Source of the DNA: Streptomyces blattellae
Lineage (GTDB): Bacteria > Actinomycetota > Actinomycetes > Streptomycetales > Streptomycetaceae
Length of the DNA stretch: 64,000 nt
Direction of reading: 5' to 3'
Assembly: GCF_009709555.1 (NCBI RefSeq)
Contig: NZ_WJBG01000182.1
Coordinates: 1 to 64,000 of the forward strand
Position 1 is the first letter of the stretch, and the number at the start of each line of letters is the position of its first letter. Positions 16,381 through 24,203 of this stretch are shown piece by piece. The translations under genes and the position numbers were made by a program. The notes under the pieces are model-generated. The model saw only the letters and a program-made list of their open reading frames with translations, was not told the origin of the DNA and made no database searches.

Positions 16381-17627
16381 TCAAGGAAGTATCCGGCGTA
16401 CTCTTTCCGTGATTTCTTGAACTCGATCAGTCGCCTCGGCCAGGTAACTGATGGGCGGAACATCTCTTCCATGCACCACACTGTTACGCACTCGCCGCAA
16501 CAAATTGATCTCATGGCGAGTCTCTGCGTCCAGCATTGTTAGGCGGTCAAGTAGCCGAAAGATCGGCAGGGCGATTCGCTCGTCGTCTTCCCTCGGGGCA
16601 AGATTTCGTAGTGACTCTTCTAGGTCTACCCAGCTTGTGAGGAAATGGCCGATCTGTTGATGCATTCGTGCGCTCTGCGAACGGGGATCAAGTGAAATGG
16701 CGTCAGCGTCAACCTGAACCAAGTTGAAATTCTCGTATCGCGAAGGGTCTTCGGCGAGAAGAGCATCAATAACCTGCTCAGCAAGGGGGCGCATCTCCAC
16801 ATTGTCGTGCAATGATGCCAGATATGAGTTCAGGTCAGCGGGTGCCTCTTTATTCAGATGTCGCAAGAAATTGAACAGGAGGTCTACGCGGCCTAGGCCT
16901 GAGTCCCCGACAGGCTCGTTCAAGATCTTACCTGCCTGGTTCAGCAGGTAAGCTGCGAGTTCATAGTGATTGAGGAATCGACCGTTCCTAGCGACTCGAT
17001 TCTCGCTCGCCTCTTGCAGCATCCTGAGCGACAATTCGCCAGCGATAACCAATCCATTGAGCTGGTCCAGGATCGCTTTTCCGCCTCGGACAGGTCCCCC
17101 GATAGTGGCTTGTAGGCGAGATCATGCTCCACCTCTGACCAGGAATGCATAAGCACCGATGCGACCTGTACTTCGACACGCGCCTTGGCGTATCGCTTAT
17201 CCAGATCGATCAGCTCGCGCTCCTTGAGTCGAACCCGATAATGAGTTGCCGAGTACCCAGAAAATTCTTTCCCGGGTGGCCTCTCGTTCGACTCGGGGAA
17301 ACTTTTCTTCGCCGTTAGGTCGAAAAGGCGATTAACGGCCTTTTCTACCTGATCTTGCTCGCCCGGGAAATATAGAGCAATGCGCACGCCTGCCAGATCG
17401 ACAATATCGTCGTAAATATCTTCTACTGACTTGTATTTCTTTTTCGGTGCGCGTTGGCGGCACTTCTCTTCCAGGCGCTTGATGTCTTTCGCGCGGTAGG
17501 TGACGATGCAGCGGACGCCTGATTCTTTGAGATCCCTTTCTAGGGCTTGGGAAACTAGGTGCGCTGCCCGACTGTAAAAGTCGTACTCCTTTGAGTAGCG
17601 CGCAATGAAGTGATCAACGATTTCCAT
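16381..17627 (-). pseudogene. RelA/SpoT synthetase domain with HEPN-like C-terminus, one frameshift
   Basis: From ATG 17627 (after GGGGGAG), frame 1 encodes an RSD-type nucleotidyltransferase: KDIKRLEEKC, DIVDLAGVRIALYF (catalytic Asp), SGYSATHYRV (substrate Tyr) and EVQVASVLMHSWSEVEHDLA (catalytic Glu). At A4 (17077-17080) the frame breaks. One base more, or a -1 slip, joins it to ILDQLNGLVIAGELSLRM and a helical C-terminal half ending ETRHEINLLRRVRNSVVHG. RNSVVH fits the Rx4-6H HEPN motif. No hydrolase (HD) domain is present. GC is lower than in the surroundings, so it is likely cargo. A small (p)ppGpp-synthetase-type toxin or defence protein is my inference. Confidence 0.7.
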
Positions 17628-18126
17628 GGCTCCCCCAAGGCGCAGTGCTGGGCCTTCCGGTGCTGCGTCTACGTGCATACGTAGGATGCCGCAAGAAGGG
17701 ACTGACGCGGGGGCGAACGCCCCAGCAACTGCTTCGGTCCGGCTACCTACACCAGCCCGTGGCGCGGTCCCTCCTCCGGCTGCTGCGCGACGAAGAAGCG
17801 TCCGTGCCCAAAGCTTCGTCATCACGGTTCCACCGTCGCCGCGTGCTCTGGCGGACGTCACCGGACAACGTGGCTGAGGCCGGTGGGGGTGCAGCGAGAC
17901 ACACGCGCGCGCTGCCGGTCGACGCGCCCGCCGTCGTGGCTGACTGTCGTCGGCTGAGGTTCGTACGGGGCGCATCGAGGTGCTGGCCGTCAGCCGGAGG
18001 CGGCATAGCTGGGCCGTCCCTGGGCCGTCCGAGGACGCTCACCAGTGGCCAATGACGACCACCAGGCGCACGAGCTCACCGCCCCTCACCAGCAAAAACC
18101 CAGCTCACCAACATCCCCGACAACAC
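17628..18126. other. Region without a recognised gene
   Basis: Open frames exist on both strands but none has a ribosome site, a start in context or recognisable similarity. It lies between the RelA/SpoT-like gene and attR and probably holds that gene's promoter and element debris. Confidence 0.5.
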
Positions 18127-18166
18127 CCAGGGCAAGAAGAAGTAGGGTTTGTGATCATGCCCCTGA
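18127..18166. repeat. Direct repeat, right attachment site (attR)
   Basis: Exact second copy of the 40 bp at 12798-12837. Outside it the sequence returns to chromosomal character and again forms a hairpin (ATGCCCCT with AGGGGCAT then TTTT, to about 18200), presumably the original gpmA terminator. Confidence 0.9.
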
Positions 18167-18301
18167 GCTGCGCATACGGCGTGGATGAGGGGCATTTTCA
18201 GCAGATGGTGAGCCGGGCGAAGGCCATCCCCATACCCTCGCCCGGCGTCCCGTGGTGGCGTGATGAGCGGCCGTGATGAGCGGTGAGCCGGTGACCGTCA
18301 G

Positions 18302-18550
18302 TCAGATGGACAGCGGGACCTTGTGGACCTCGTCGGCCTTGTGGCCCGTCCGCTCGTGGATGCGCTGGACCGCTTCGGCCGAAGGCGCCTCGGAGAGGCA
18401 GTAGACGATGCCGGACTCCGGGTCCGCCCAGGCCCGCTCGAAGTGCACGCCCTCTTCCTTCTCTATGGCGAGGTCCGCTTCGTGGGCCTCCCTGAGCTGT
18501 TCGGCCGTGATCCCCTTCATCCCGGTGTGTACGTCCATGAACTGAGCCAT
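18302..18550 (-). CDS. SCO4226-family nickel-binding protein
   Basis: 82 aa: MAQFMDVHTGMKGITAEQL, then CLSEAPSAEAVQRIHERTGH. Length and sequence match SCO4226 of S. coelicolor, a small ferredoxin-fold protein with nickel bound by His residues, as I recall. Start ATG 18550 follows GGAGGTGCGAGGCC. A longer frame to 18637 lacks support. It lies next to a Cys-rich peptide gene and phoU. Confidence 0.85.
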   Translation of the reverse strand: MAQFMDVHTGMKGITAEQLREAHEADLAIEKEEGVHFERAWADPESGIVYCLSEAPSAEAVQRIHERTGHKADEVHKVPLSI

Positions 18551-18636
18551 GGCCTCGCACCTCCTTCTCGCCAGTGCGCTCCGCTGCGCTTGCCCTCTCT
18601 CCATGCTGCGCCTGTACGGCCGTACGGACCAACACA

Positions 18637-18664
18637 AGGGCCCCGGCGCGAAGCCGGGGCCCCT
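18637..18664. terminator. Strong GC hairpin after the Cys-rich peptide gene
   Basis: GGGCCCCGGC, loop GCGAA, GCCGGGGCCC: perfect 10-bp stem. It separates the Cys-rich peptide gene from the nickel-protein gene on the same strand. A palindrome CCGTACGGCCGTACAG (minus strand) lies 8 nt further on. Confidence 0.7.
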
Positions 18665-18679
18665 GAGAAGAACGGTCGG

Positions 18680-18844
18680 TCAGCCGCACTGGCACGGATT
18701 GCCGGACTGGCATCCGCACTGGCAGCCCGAGCCACATCCGCACGCGCTGATCAAGGTCAGGCTCTTGATCTCGGCGGGCTGCTCGGTCGGACGTTCCTGG
18801 GTGGGGTCGGTTGTCGTACCGGAGGTGCTGGGGGATTCGGCCAT
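18680..18844 (-). CDS. Small Cys-rich C-terminal peptide (54 aa), function unknown
   Basis: Start ATG 18844 follows an excellent site (TAGGAGGGACC). Residues 1-34 are Ser/Thr/Pro/Glu-rich; the end reads ACGCGSGCQCGCQSGNPCQC, with eight Cys in the last twenty residues. That could be a metallothionein-like metal-binding tail or a ribosomal-peptide precursor with leader and Cys-rich core. No modification enzyme is adjacent, whereas a nickel-binding protein is, so metal binding is the better guess. Not recognised as a named family. Confidence 0.75.
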   Translation of the reverse strand: MAESPSTSGTTTDPTQERPTEQPAEIKSLTLISACGCGSGCQCGCQSGNPCQCG

Positions 18845-18942
18845 GGTCCCTCCTAGAGGCTGGAGCCTTTGCCCATTCCATGCCCGCCCTGCCGGTCGCA
18901 TCAACGGCGCACAGAGGCTCTGGGCACGCCCCCGACGCGATC

Positions 18943-19656
18943 TCAGGCGCCCTCGGTCCCAGGCGCCGGCGTGATGTCGGGCTGGATCTCGGGCTGGATG
19001 TCGGGCTGCAGCTCGTCCGCGTGCTCGCCCGTGACCAGGAACACCACGCGCTTGGCGACCGCCACGGCATGGTCGGCGTAGCGCTCGTAGTAGCGGCCGA
19101 GCAGGGTGACGTCGACGGCGGTCTCGATGCCGTGCTTCCACTTGTCGTCCAGCAGGTGCTGGAAGAGCGTGCGGTGCAGCAGGTCCATCTCGTCGTCGTC
19201 CTGTTCGAGCTGCATCGCCAGGTCGACGTCCTTGGTGATGATGACCTCGGCGGCCTTCGCCATCAGGCGCTGGGCGAGCTGGCCCATCTCCAGGATCGTG
19301 GCGTGCAGGTCGTGGGGGACCGCCCGCTCCGGGAAGCGCAGCCGGGCCAGCTTGGCCACGTGCTGGGCCAGGTCGCCCGAGCGCTCCAGGTCGGCCGACA
19401 TCCGCAGCGAGGTGACGACGATGCGCAGATCAGTCGCCACCGGCTGCTGCCGTGCCAGCAGGGCTATGGCCCGGGCCTCCAGGTCGTGCTGGAGTTCGTC
19501 GACCTTCTTGTCGCCCTCGATGACGCTCTCGGCAAGCTTCAGGTCGGAGTCGAGGATCGCCGTCGTGGCACGCCCGATCGCTGATCCGACCAGCCGGGCC
19601 ATCTCGACCAGACCGTCACCGATCGAGTCGAGTTCCTCGTGGTACGCGTCCCGCAT
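18943..19656 (-). CDS. phoU: Phosphate transport regulator PhoU
   Basis: 237 aa, two PhoU helical repeats (MRDAYHEELDSIGDGLVEMA; DDDEMDLLHRTLFQHLLDDK) with the metal-binding E/D-rich motifs. PhoU damps PhoR signalling under high phosphate. The C-terminus carries an unusual repeated tail (QPDIQPEIQPDITPAPG) not in the fold. ATG 19656 is chosen because PhoU homology begins there. Divergent from phoR. Confidence 0.93.
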   Translation of the reverse strand: MRDAYHEELDSIGDGLVEMARLVGSAIGRATTAILDSDLKLAESVIEGDKKVDELQHDLEARAIALLARQQPVATDLRIVVTSLRMSADLERSGDLAQHVAKLARLRFPERAVPHDLHATILEMGQLAQRLMAKAAEVIITKDVDLAMQLEQDDDEMDLLHRTLFQHLLDDKWKHGIETAVDVTLLGRYYERYADHAVAVAKRVVFLVTGEHADELQPDIQPEIQPDITPAPGTEGA

Positions 19657-19783
19657 CAGGGTTCCTCTCGTACGTCTGTTTCCGTGGCTGCCGGGGGCCG
19701 GGCCCGGTGCACAGGTCCTGCTGAAACCGGTGCTTCGCACCCCACGTGTCCACGTTCCGGCCCGTACGCGTCCGTTTTCGCCA

Positions 19784-19817
19784 CCCCAAATGAACCAACC
19801 CTAGCCCCGACGTGAAC
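19784..19817 (-). promoter_or_regulatory. Candidate PHO box in the phoU-phoR intergenic region
   Basis: On the minus strand GTTCACGTCGG and GTTCATTTGGG are separated by exactly 22 nt (two 11-nt units), resembling the 11-nt direct repeat units of PhoP sites in Streptomyces (GTTCACC core). The middle unit is not conserved. Confidence 0.45.
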
Positions 19818-19890
19818 TCTGGGCGACGAGTGTTCGAGGTCGCACCCCGATGGCTGTGGCCATGGACTATCCCATGCCTAACCTGGATGC

Positions 19891-21252
19891 ATGGACGTGA
19901 ACGCGGCGGTCGCCGCAGCGGCAGCGATCGTCGGTGTGCTCACCGGTGTCATCGCCATGCTGGCGTTCCGCTGGAGCGAACGCGACCAGAAGCGGCCCAC
20001 GAGAACCTCCCTGCACACCGACCCCGTCCTGCCGCCCGGCGTGGACACGGTGCTGTCCGTGCTGCGCTCCTCGGCCGTCGTCCTCGACGAGGGGGACGCC
20101 GTGGTCAAGGCCAGCTCGGCGGCGTACGCACTGGGCCTGGTCCGCGGCGGCAAGCTCGCCGTCGACCCGATGCTCACGATGGCCCGCGACACCCGGCGCG
20201 ACGGAGAGATACGGCAGGTGGAGCTGGACCTGCCGAGGAGGGGAACCGGCCGGGGCGAGGCCCTCGCCGTCTCCGCGCGCGTGGCGCCGCTCGGCTCCCG
20301 CCTCGTACTGCTCCTGGTCGAGGACCTCACCGAGGCCAGACGCATCGAGGCGGTACGGCGCGACTTCGTCGCGAACGTCAGCCATGAGCTGAAGACGCCG
20401 GTGGGCGCTCTCTCCCTCCTCTCCGAGGCCGTCATGGACGCCTCGGACGACCCGGAGGCCGTGGAGCGCTTCGCCGGCCGTATGCAGATCGAGGCGACCC
20501 GCCTGACCAACCTGGTCCAGGAGCTGATCGACCTCTCCCGGGTCCAGAACGACAACCCGCTGGAGGACGCCGAGCCGGTCCGCGTCGACGAACTCGTCGC
20601 CGAGGCCATCGACCGCTGCCGGCACGCGGCCGGCACCAAGCAGATCACCATGGCCGCCGCCATCGGGGGGCCCGGAGGGCCTTCGACCGAGGACGGTGGT
20701 GGGAGCCGGGCGGGCACCGCCGACCTGCATGTGTGGGGCAACCGCGGCCAGCTCGCCGCCGCCCTCGGCAACCTCGTCGAGAACGCCGTCAACTACTCGC
20801 CCGCCCGCACCCGCGTCGGTATCGCCGCCCGGAAGGTGACCGCGTCCGGCGGCGCCCACATCGAGATCGCCGTGACCGATCAGGGCATCGGCATCTCGGA
20901 GAAGGACAAGGAGCGCGTCTTCGAGCGCTTCTACCGAGTCGACCCCGCCCGCTCCCGAGCCACGGGTGGTACGGGCCTCGGGCTGGCTATCGTCAAGCAC
21001 GTCGCCGCCTCGCACGGCGGGGAGGTCTCGGTGTGGAGCTCCGAGGGACAGGGCTCCACCTTCACCCTGCGGCTGCCGGAGGCGGGCGTGGCCCGCGACC
21101 GTGCGAAGCAGCACTCCGCCCTCGACGACGAGGCCGGACAGTCCGCACCCGCCGTCCCGTCCCCTGATTCATCTGAGTCATCTGACTCACCCCGGTACGA
21201 ACCTGACTCATCCCCGTACGAACCGCTTCCCGCCCCGGAGGTCCTTCCGTGA
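19891..21252 (+). CDS. phoR: Sensor histidine kinase PhoR (SenX3-type)
   Basis: 453 aa. One N-terminal transmembrane helix (about 6-26), a PAS-like region, HisKA with VSHELKTPVG, and a HATPase domain with ENAVNYSP (N box), DQGIGISEKD and GTGLGLAIVKH. It phosphorylates PhoP under phosphate limitation. A TAACCT box ends 6 nt before the ATG, so the mRNA may be leaderless. An Asp/Ser/Pro-rich tail containing a duplicated SSESSD-like stretch ends the protein. Its stop overlaps the phoP start by 4 nt. Confidence 0.93.
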   Translation: MDVNAAVAAAAAIVGVLTGVIAMLAFRWSERDQKRPTRTSLHTDPVLPPGVDTVLSVLRSSAVVLDEGDAVVKASSAAYALGLVRGGKLAVDPMLTMARDTRRDGEIRQVELDLPRRGTGRGEALAVSARVAPLGSRLVLLLVEDLTEARRIEAVRRDFVANVSHELKTPVGALSLLSEAVMDASDDPEAVERFAGRMQIEATRLTNLVQELIDLSRVQNDNPLEDAEPVRVDELVAEAIDRCRHAAGTKQITMAAAIGGPGGPSTEDGGGSRAGTADLHVWGNRGQLAAALGNLVENAVNYSPARTRVGIAARKVTASGGAHIEIAVTDQGIGISEKDKERVFERFYRVDPARSRATGGTGLGLAIVKHVAASHGGEVSVWSSEGQGSTFTLRLPEAGVARDRAKQHSALDDEAGQSAPAVPSPDSSESSDSPRYEPDSSPYEPLPAPEVLP

Positions 21253-21929
21253 CCCGAGTGCTTGTCGTCGAGGACGAGGAGTCCTTCTCCGACGCCCTGT
21301 CGTACATGCTCCGCAAGGAGGGCTTCGAGGTCGCCGTCGCGACCACCGGGCCCGACGGCCTCGACGAGTTCGAGCGCAACGGCGCCGACCTCGTCCTCCT
21401 CGACCTGATGCTGCCCGGCCTGCCGGGCACCGAGGTCTGCCGCCAGCTGCGCGGCCGTTCCAACGTCCCGGTGATCATGGTCACCGCCAAGGACAGCGAG
21501 ATCGACAAGGTGGTCGGCCTGGAAATAGGAGCCGATGACTACGTCACCAAGCCGTTCTCCTCGCGCGAGCTGGTCGCCCGTATCCGGGCCGTCCTGCGCC
21601 GCCGCGGCGAGCCGGAGGAGGTGACCCCGGCCGCACTGGAGGCGGGCCCGGTCCGCATGGACGTCGACCGCCACGTGGTGACGGTCTCCGGCTCCAAGGT
21701 CGACCTCCCCCTCAAGGAGTTCGACCTCCTGGAGATGCTCCTGCGCAACGCCGGCCGCGTCCTGACCCGTATGCAGCTCATCGACCGCGTCTGGGGCGCC
21801 GACTACGTGGGCGACACCAAGACCCTCGACGTCCACGTCAAGCGCCTGCGCGCCAAGATCGAGCCGGACCCGGGGGCGCCGCGGTATCTGGTGACGGTGC
21901 GCGGTCTGGGGTACAAGTTCGAGCCGTAA
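21249..21929 (+). CDS. phoP: Response regulator PhoP (OmpR family)
   Basis: 226 aa. Receiver domain with VVEDEES, phospho-acceptor in LLDLMLPG, conserved VTAKDSE and TKPFSSREL. The winged-helix output domain includes KEFDLLEMLLRNAGRVLTRM and VRGLGYKFEP. It binds PHO boxes in phosphate regulation and antibiotic control. The start GTG lies in an overlap (GTGA) with phoR, indicating coupled synthesis. Confidence 0.96.
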   Translation: MTRVLVVEDEESFSDALSYMLRKEGFEVAVATTGPDGLDEFERNGADLVLLDLMLPGLPGTEVCRQLRGRSNVPVIMVTAKDSEIDKVVGLEIGADDYVTKPFSSRELVARIRAVLRRRGEPEEVTPAALEAGPVRMDVDRHVVTVSGSKVDLPLKEFDLLEMLLRNAGRVLTRMQLIDRVWGADYVGDTKTLDVHVKRLRAKIEPDPGAPRYLVTVRGLGYKFEP

Positions 21930-21946
21930 ACCGCTGCGTACGACGA

Positions 21947-21986
21947 CGAAGGGCGGGACCTCTGCGGAGGTCCCGCCCTTCGTTTC
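21947..21986. terminator. Terminator of phoR-phoP
   Basis: A perfect 16-bp stem, CGAAGGGCGGGACCTC with GAGGTCCCGCCCTTCG, loop TGCG, followed by TTTC. It also serves the convergent lipoprotein gene. Confidence 0.9.
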
Positions 21987-21998
21987 CGGTACGGCTGC

Positions 21999-22688
21999 TC
22001 AGTGGCCGGCGGTCTCGCCCAAGGGGGACTCGGTGGCCGTGGCGCTCTCGGAAGCGGCGTCGTCCGGGGAAGCGGCGTCGTCCGGGGAGGCCGTGCCGGT
22101 CGCCGATTCGCTGGGCGAGCCGGAGGTGCCCCGGCCCGGCTTCTCCGAGGCCGTCGCCGAGGCGCCCGGCGCCGCCGGGACCTCGGTCGGGCCCCAGCTG
22201 GTGAAGTAGTGCTCGGCCGGCACGACGAAGGCCCGCAGGCTCACGTCGCCGGTCGTGGAGAAGGTGAAGGTGACCTTCTGGGCGTCGCCGTCCCTCACGG
22301 ACTCGCGGCTGCCGGTGAGGACGGCGGAGGCGTTGTTCTCACCGCCGAGGACGAGCGAGCCGCCGGCCGGGATGGACAGGTTCCTGCCCTTGACCGCGGT
22401 CAGCTTGGCGGTGCCGGCGCCGTCCACCCTGATGGAGTCCAGGGTCTGCGCCTTGTCGCCGCTGTTGAACAGGGTCGCGGAGATGGCGGCCGGGCCGGTC
22501 GACTCGGTGTCGGGCTGGGTGATGACGATGGCGTTCTGGATCTTGATGTCGCCGACCGTGGTGGCGGCGTTGTCCGGCTTGATCTCCAGGGTCTGGGCGT
22601 TGTTGCCGGCCGCGCACGCGGAGAGCGAGGCGATCGAGAACGCGATGGCGGCGGCGGCGAGGGCGCCGCGTCGAAGGCTGCTGCTCAC
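21999..22688 (-). CDS. Secreted lipoprotein, PCuAC/DUF461-like
   Basis: 229 aa. Signal peptide with lipobox LSAC (lipid-modified Cys about residue 25), a beta-rich domain 35-165 (VGDIKIQNAIVITQPDTES; SIPAGGSLVLGGENN), then a Ser/Ala/Glu/Asp-rich low-complexity tail with tandem SPDDAA. The domain resembles the DUF461 copper-chaperone-like fold, but no clear metal motif is visible. ATG with weak upstream GGAG. Convergent with phoP. Confidence 0.75.
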   Translation of the reverse strand: MSSSLRRGALAAAAIAFSIASLSACAAGNNAQTLEIKPDNAATTVGDIKIQNAIVITQPDTESTGPAAISATLFNSGDKAQTLDSIRVDGAGTAKLTAVKGRNLSIPAGGSLVLGGENNASAVLTGSRESVRDGDAQKVTFTFSTTGDVSLRAFVVPAEHYFTSWGPTEVPAAPGASATASEKPGRGTSGSPSESATGTASPDDAASPDDAASESATATESPLGETAGH

Positions 22689-22845
22689 GGCGGCGGCAAC
22701 TCCTTGACTCGAACGGGGCGGGCGCGTAAAGCCGCCCTAAGCATCTGTCAGCGGACTTAGGTTACCGAGACGTTCCCGCGCGACCGCACCCGACCCTCCC
22801 CATGAGCCCCCTTCCCTCGGCGGGCGCCGGTCGGTGTGCCCGCAG

Positions 22846-22865
22846 AAGTGACTCACGAGTCACTT
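22846..22865. promoter_or_regulatory. Perfect inverted repeat in the carD upstream region
   Basis: AAGTGACTC, AC, GAGTCACTT: 9-bp arms. No gene starts within 500 nt, so its target is unclear. Confidence 0.45.
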
Positions 22866-22922
22866 CGCACCGGCGCTCGTCCGCCATTCACATAAGTGGC
22901 CGAGATCGATTGGCTGACAACA

Positions 22923-22994
22923 CCTCGACATCCGCCTCGACATCCGCCTCGACATCCGCCTCGACATCCACCCTGACATCCGCCTCGACAACGC
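22923..22994. repeat. 12-bp tandem repeat, about six copies
   Basis: CCTCGACATCCG repeats exactly every 12 nt from 22923, with the fourth to sixth copies slightly changed. An open frame through it would encode Ser-Ala-Ser-Thr repeats, but it lacks a start in context and is not called. Confidence 0.9.
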
Positions 22995-23067
22995 GCCGAC
23001 ATAGCGTCGGCATAGTCGAACCACCGGTGCGCAAATTTTCCGTGAAGGAATGCGCGGACGCCCTGAT

Positions 23068-23108
23068 AATTGATCACCGGTCACCCGGTCGGGCTCCTGT
23101 GATCAATT
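23068..23108. promoter_or_regulatory. Inverted repeat with 21-nt spacer upstream of carD
   Basis: AATTGATCAC and GTGATCAATT, a perfect 10-bp pair spaced 21 nt, about 300 nt before carD. The rest of 22689-23407 is intergenic; a TACCCT box about 30 nt before the carD ATG may be its -10. Confidence 0.45.
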
Positions 23109-23407
23109 CCGGATTCGTCTCACACCCGACTCCAGACACCGAACGGAGTAGCGGAAGTCGAGCACTTGGAACCGGACATATGGGGACGTTCGTCCACTTG
23201 GAGGGGGCTCCGGATGTGTGTAACGTGCGGGTTTCACTCCCCCTGGAGAGCCGCTCCGACCTGCGAATACCTTCGCCCCGTCGGCTCGCGAAGCACGTTC
23301 CTGTCGTTGTTGTCAAGCCCCGAGATATGCCCTGACCTGCGAAAACGCCATTCAGAACCCGCCGTTTCCGTGTTACCCTGGATAGCCACGGAAGGGGTAC
23401 CTGTCAC

Positions 23408-23890
23408 ATGACGTTCAAGGTTGGCGACACCGTGGTCTATCCCCATCACGGGGCCGCGCTGATCGAGGCCATCGAAACTCGCCAGATCAAAGGCGTGGAC
23501 AAGACCTACTTGGTGCTGAAGGTCGCCCAGGGTGACCTGACAGTGCGTGTGCCAGCGGACAATGCGGAGTTCGTCGGCGTGCGTGATGTGGTCGGTCAGG
23601 ACGGGCTGGACCGGGTCTTCGAGGTGCTGCGCGCGCCGTATGCCGAGGAGCCCACGAACTGGTCCCGTCGTTACAAGGCAAATCTGGAGAAGCTCGCCTC
23701 CGGCGATGTCATCAAGGTCGCGGAAGTCGTACGTGATCTGTGGCGTCGTGAGCGCGAGCGCGGACTCTCCGCAGGTGAGAAGCGCATGCTCGCCAAGGCC
23801 CGCCAGATCCTGGTGAGCGAACTCGCCCTGGCGGAGAACACGAACGAGGACAAGGCAGAGGCTCTGCTCGACGAGGTCCTCGCGTCCTGA
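23408..23890 (+). CDS. carD: CarD-family RNA-polymerase-binding regulator (CdnL)
   Basis: 160 aa, the standard length. N-terminal Tudor-like RNAP-interaction domain (FKVGDTVVYPHHGAALIEAI) and helical DNA-binding C-terminus (RDLWRRERERGLSAGEKRML). CarD stabilises open complexes at rRNA and other promoters, as known from mycobacteria. ATG 23408 follows GGAAGGGGTACCTGTCAC. Usually found before ispD-ispF in actinobacteria, as here. Confidence 0.95.
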   Translation: MTFKVGDTVVYPHHGAALIEAIETRQIKGVDKTYLVLKVAQGDLTVRVPADNAEFVGVRDVVGQDGLDRVFEVLRAPYAEEPTNWSRRYKANLEKLASGDVIKVAEVVRDLWRRERERGLSAGEKRMLAKARQILVSELALAENTNEDKAEALLDEVLAS

Positions 23891-24203
23891 CGCAGGCGAC
23901 ACGCAGCACGCCGCACTGCCTCAGCGGTACATGGAAAATGCCGTGGTGCCCGATGACGTATTCACTGTCGCCGGGCGCTGCGGCATGTTCGCGCCCAGCG
24001 CTACCGCAGACCGCTACCGCAGACACCGCGCGGTGATGTCGTACGCATTCCGTACACCGAGGAAGGTAAACCCCCGTACTTGGCGTGCCGGGCCCGGGCA
24101 GCTGGCTCGACCAGGGTCACGGAAGGGTTCCGGTCAAGGCGTCGCGCCCGGCACGGTGTGGCCATACCCAAGTAGGCCGAGCACACAAACCTGACAGGAA
24201 CCG
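23891..24203. other. carD-ispD intergenic region
   Basis: No gene seen. A short direct repeat (CGCTACCGCAGA twice, near 24000) is the only structure noticed. Confidence 0.5.

Larger units (their letters stand above)
12798..18166. mobile_element. Decayed integrative and conjugative element (AICE remnant) in the 3' end of gpmA
   Basis: Bounded by exact 40-bp repeats at 12798 and 18127. Inside, in minus-strand order from the distal side, are KorSA-like, Pra-like, Tra N-terminus, DUF2637 and integrase C-terminus, the order of pSAM2-type elements. A Pif-like Nudix gene lies divergently. Replication initiator, excisionase, most of Tra and most of Int are missing, so the element should be immobile. 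16.2-17.6 kb has visibly lower GC than the chromosome. Confidence 0.85.

Noticed and set aside
17645..18055. 136-codon frame between the RelA-like gene and attR
   Set aside because: Arg/Ser/Gly-rich in the manner of shadow frames and without start context; overlapping frames on the other strand are equally long.
22802..23335. 177-codon Ser/Thr-rich plus-strand frame
   Set aside because: Created by the 12-bp repeat, no ribosome site, no homology, and crosses two palindromes.
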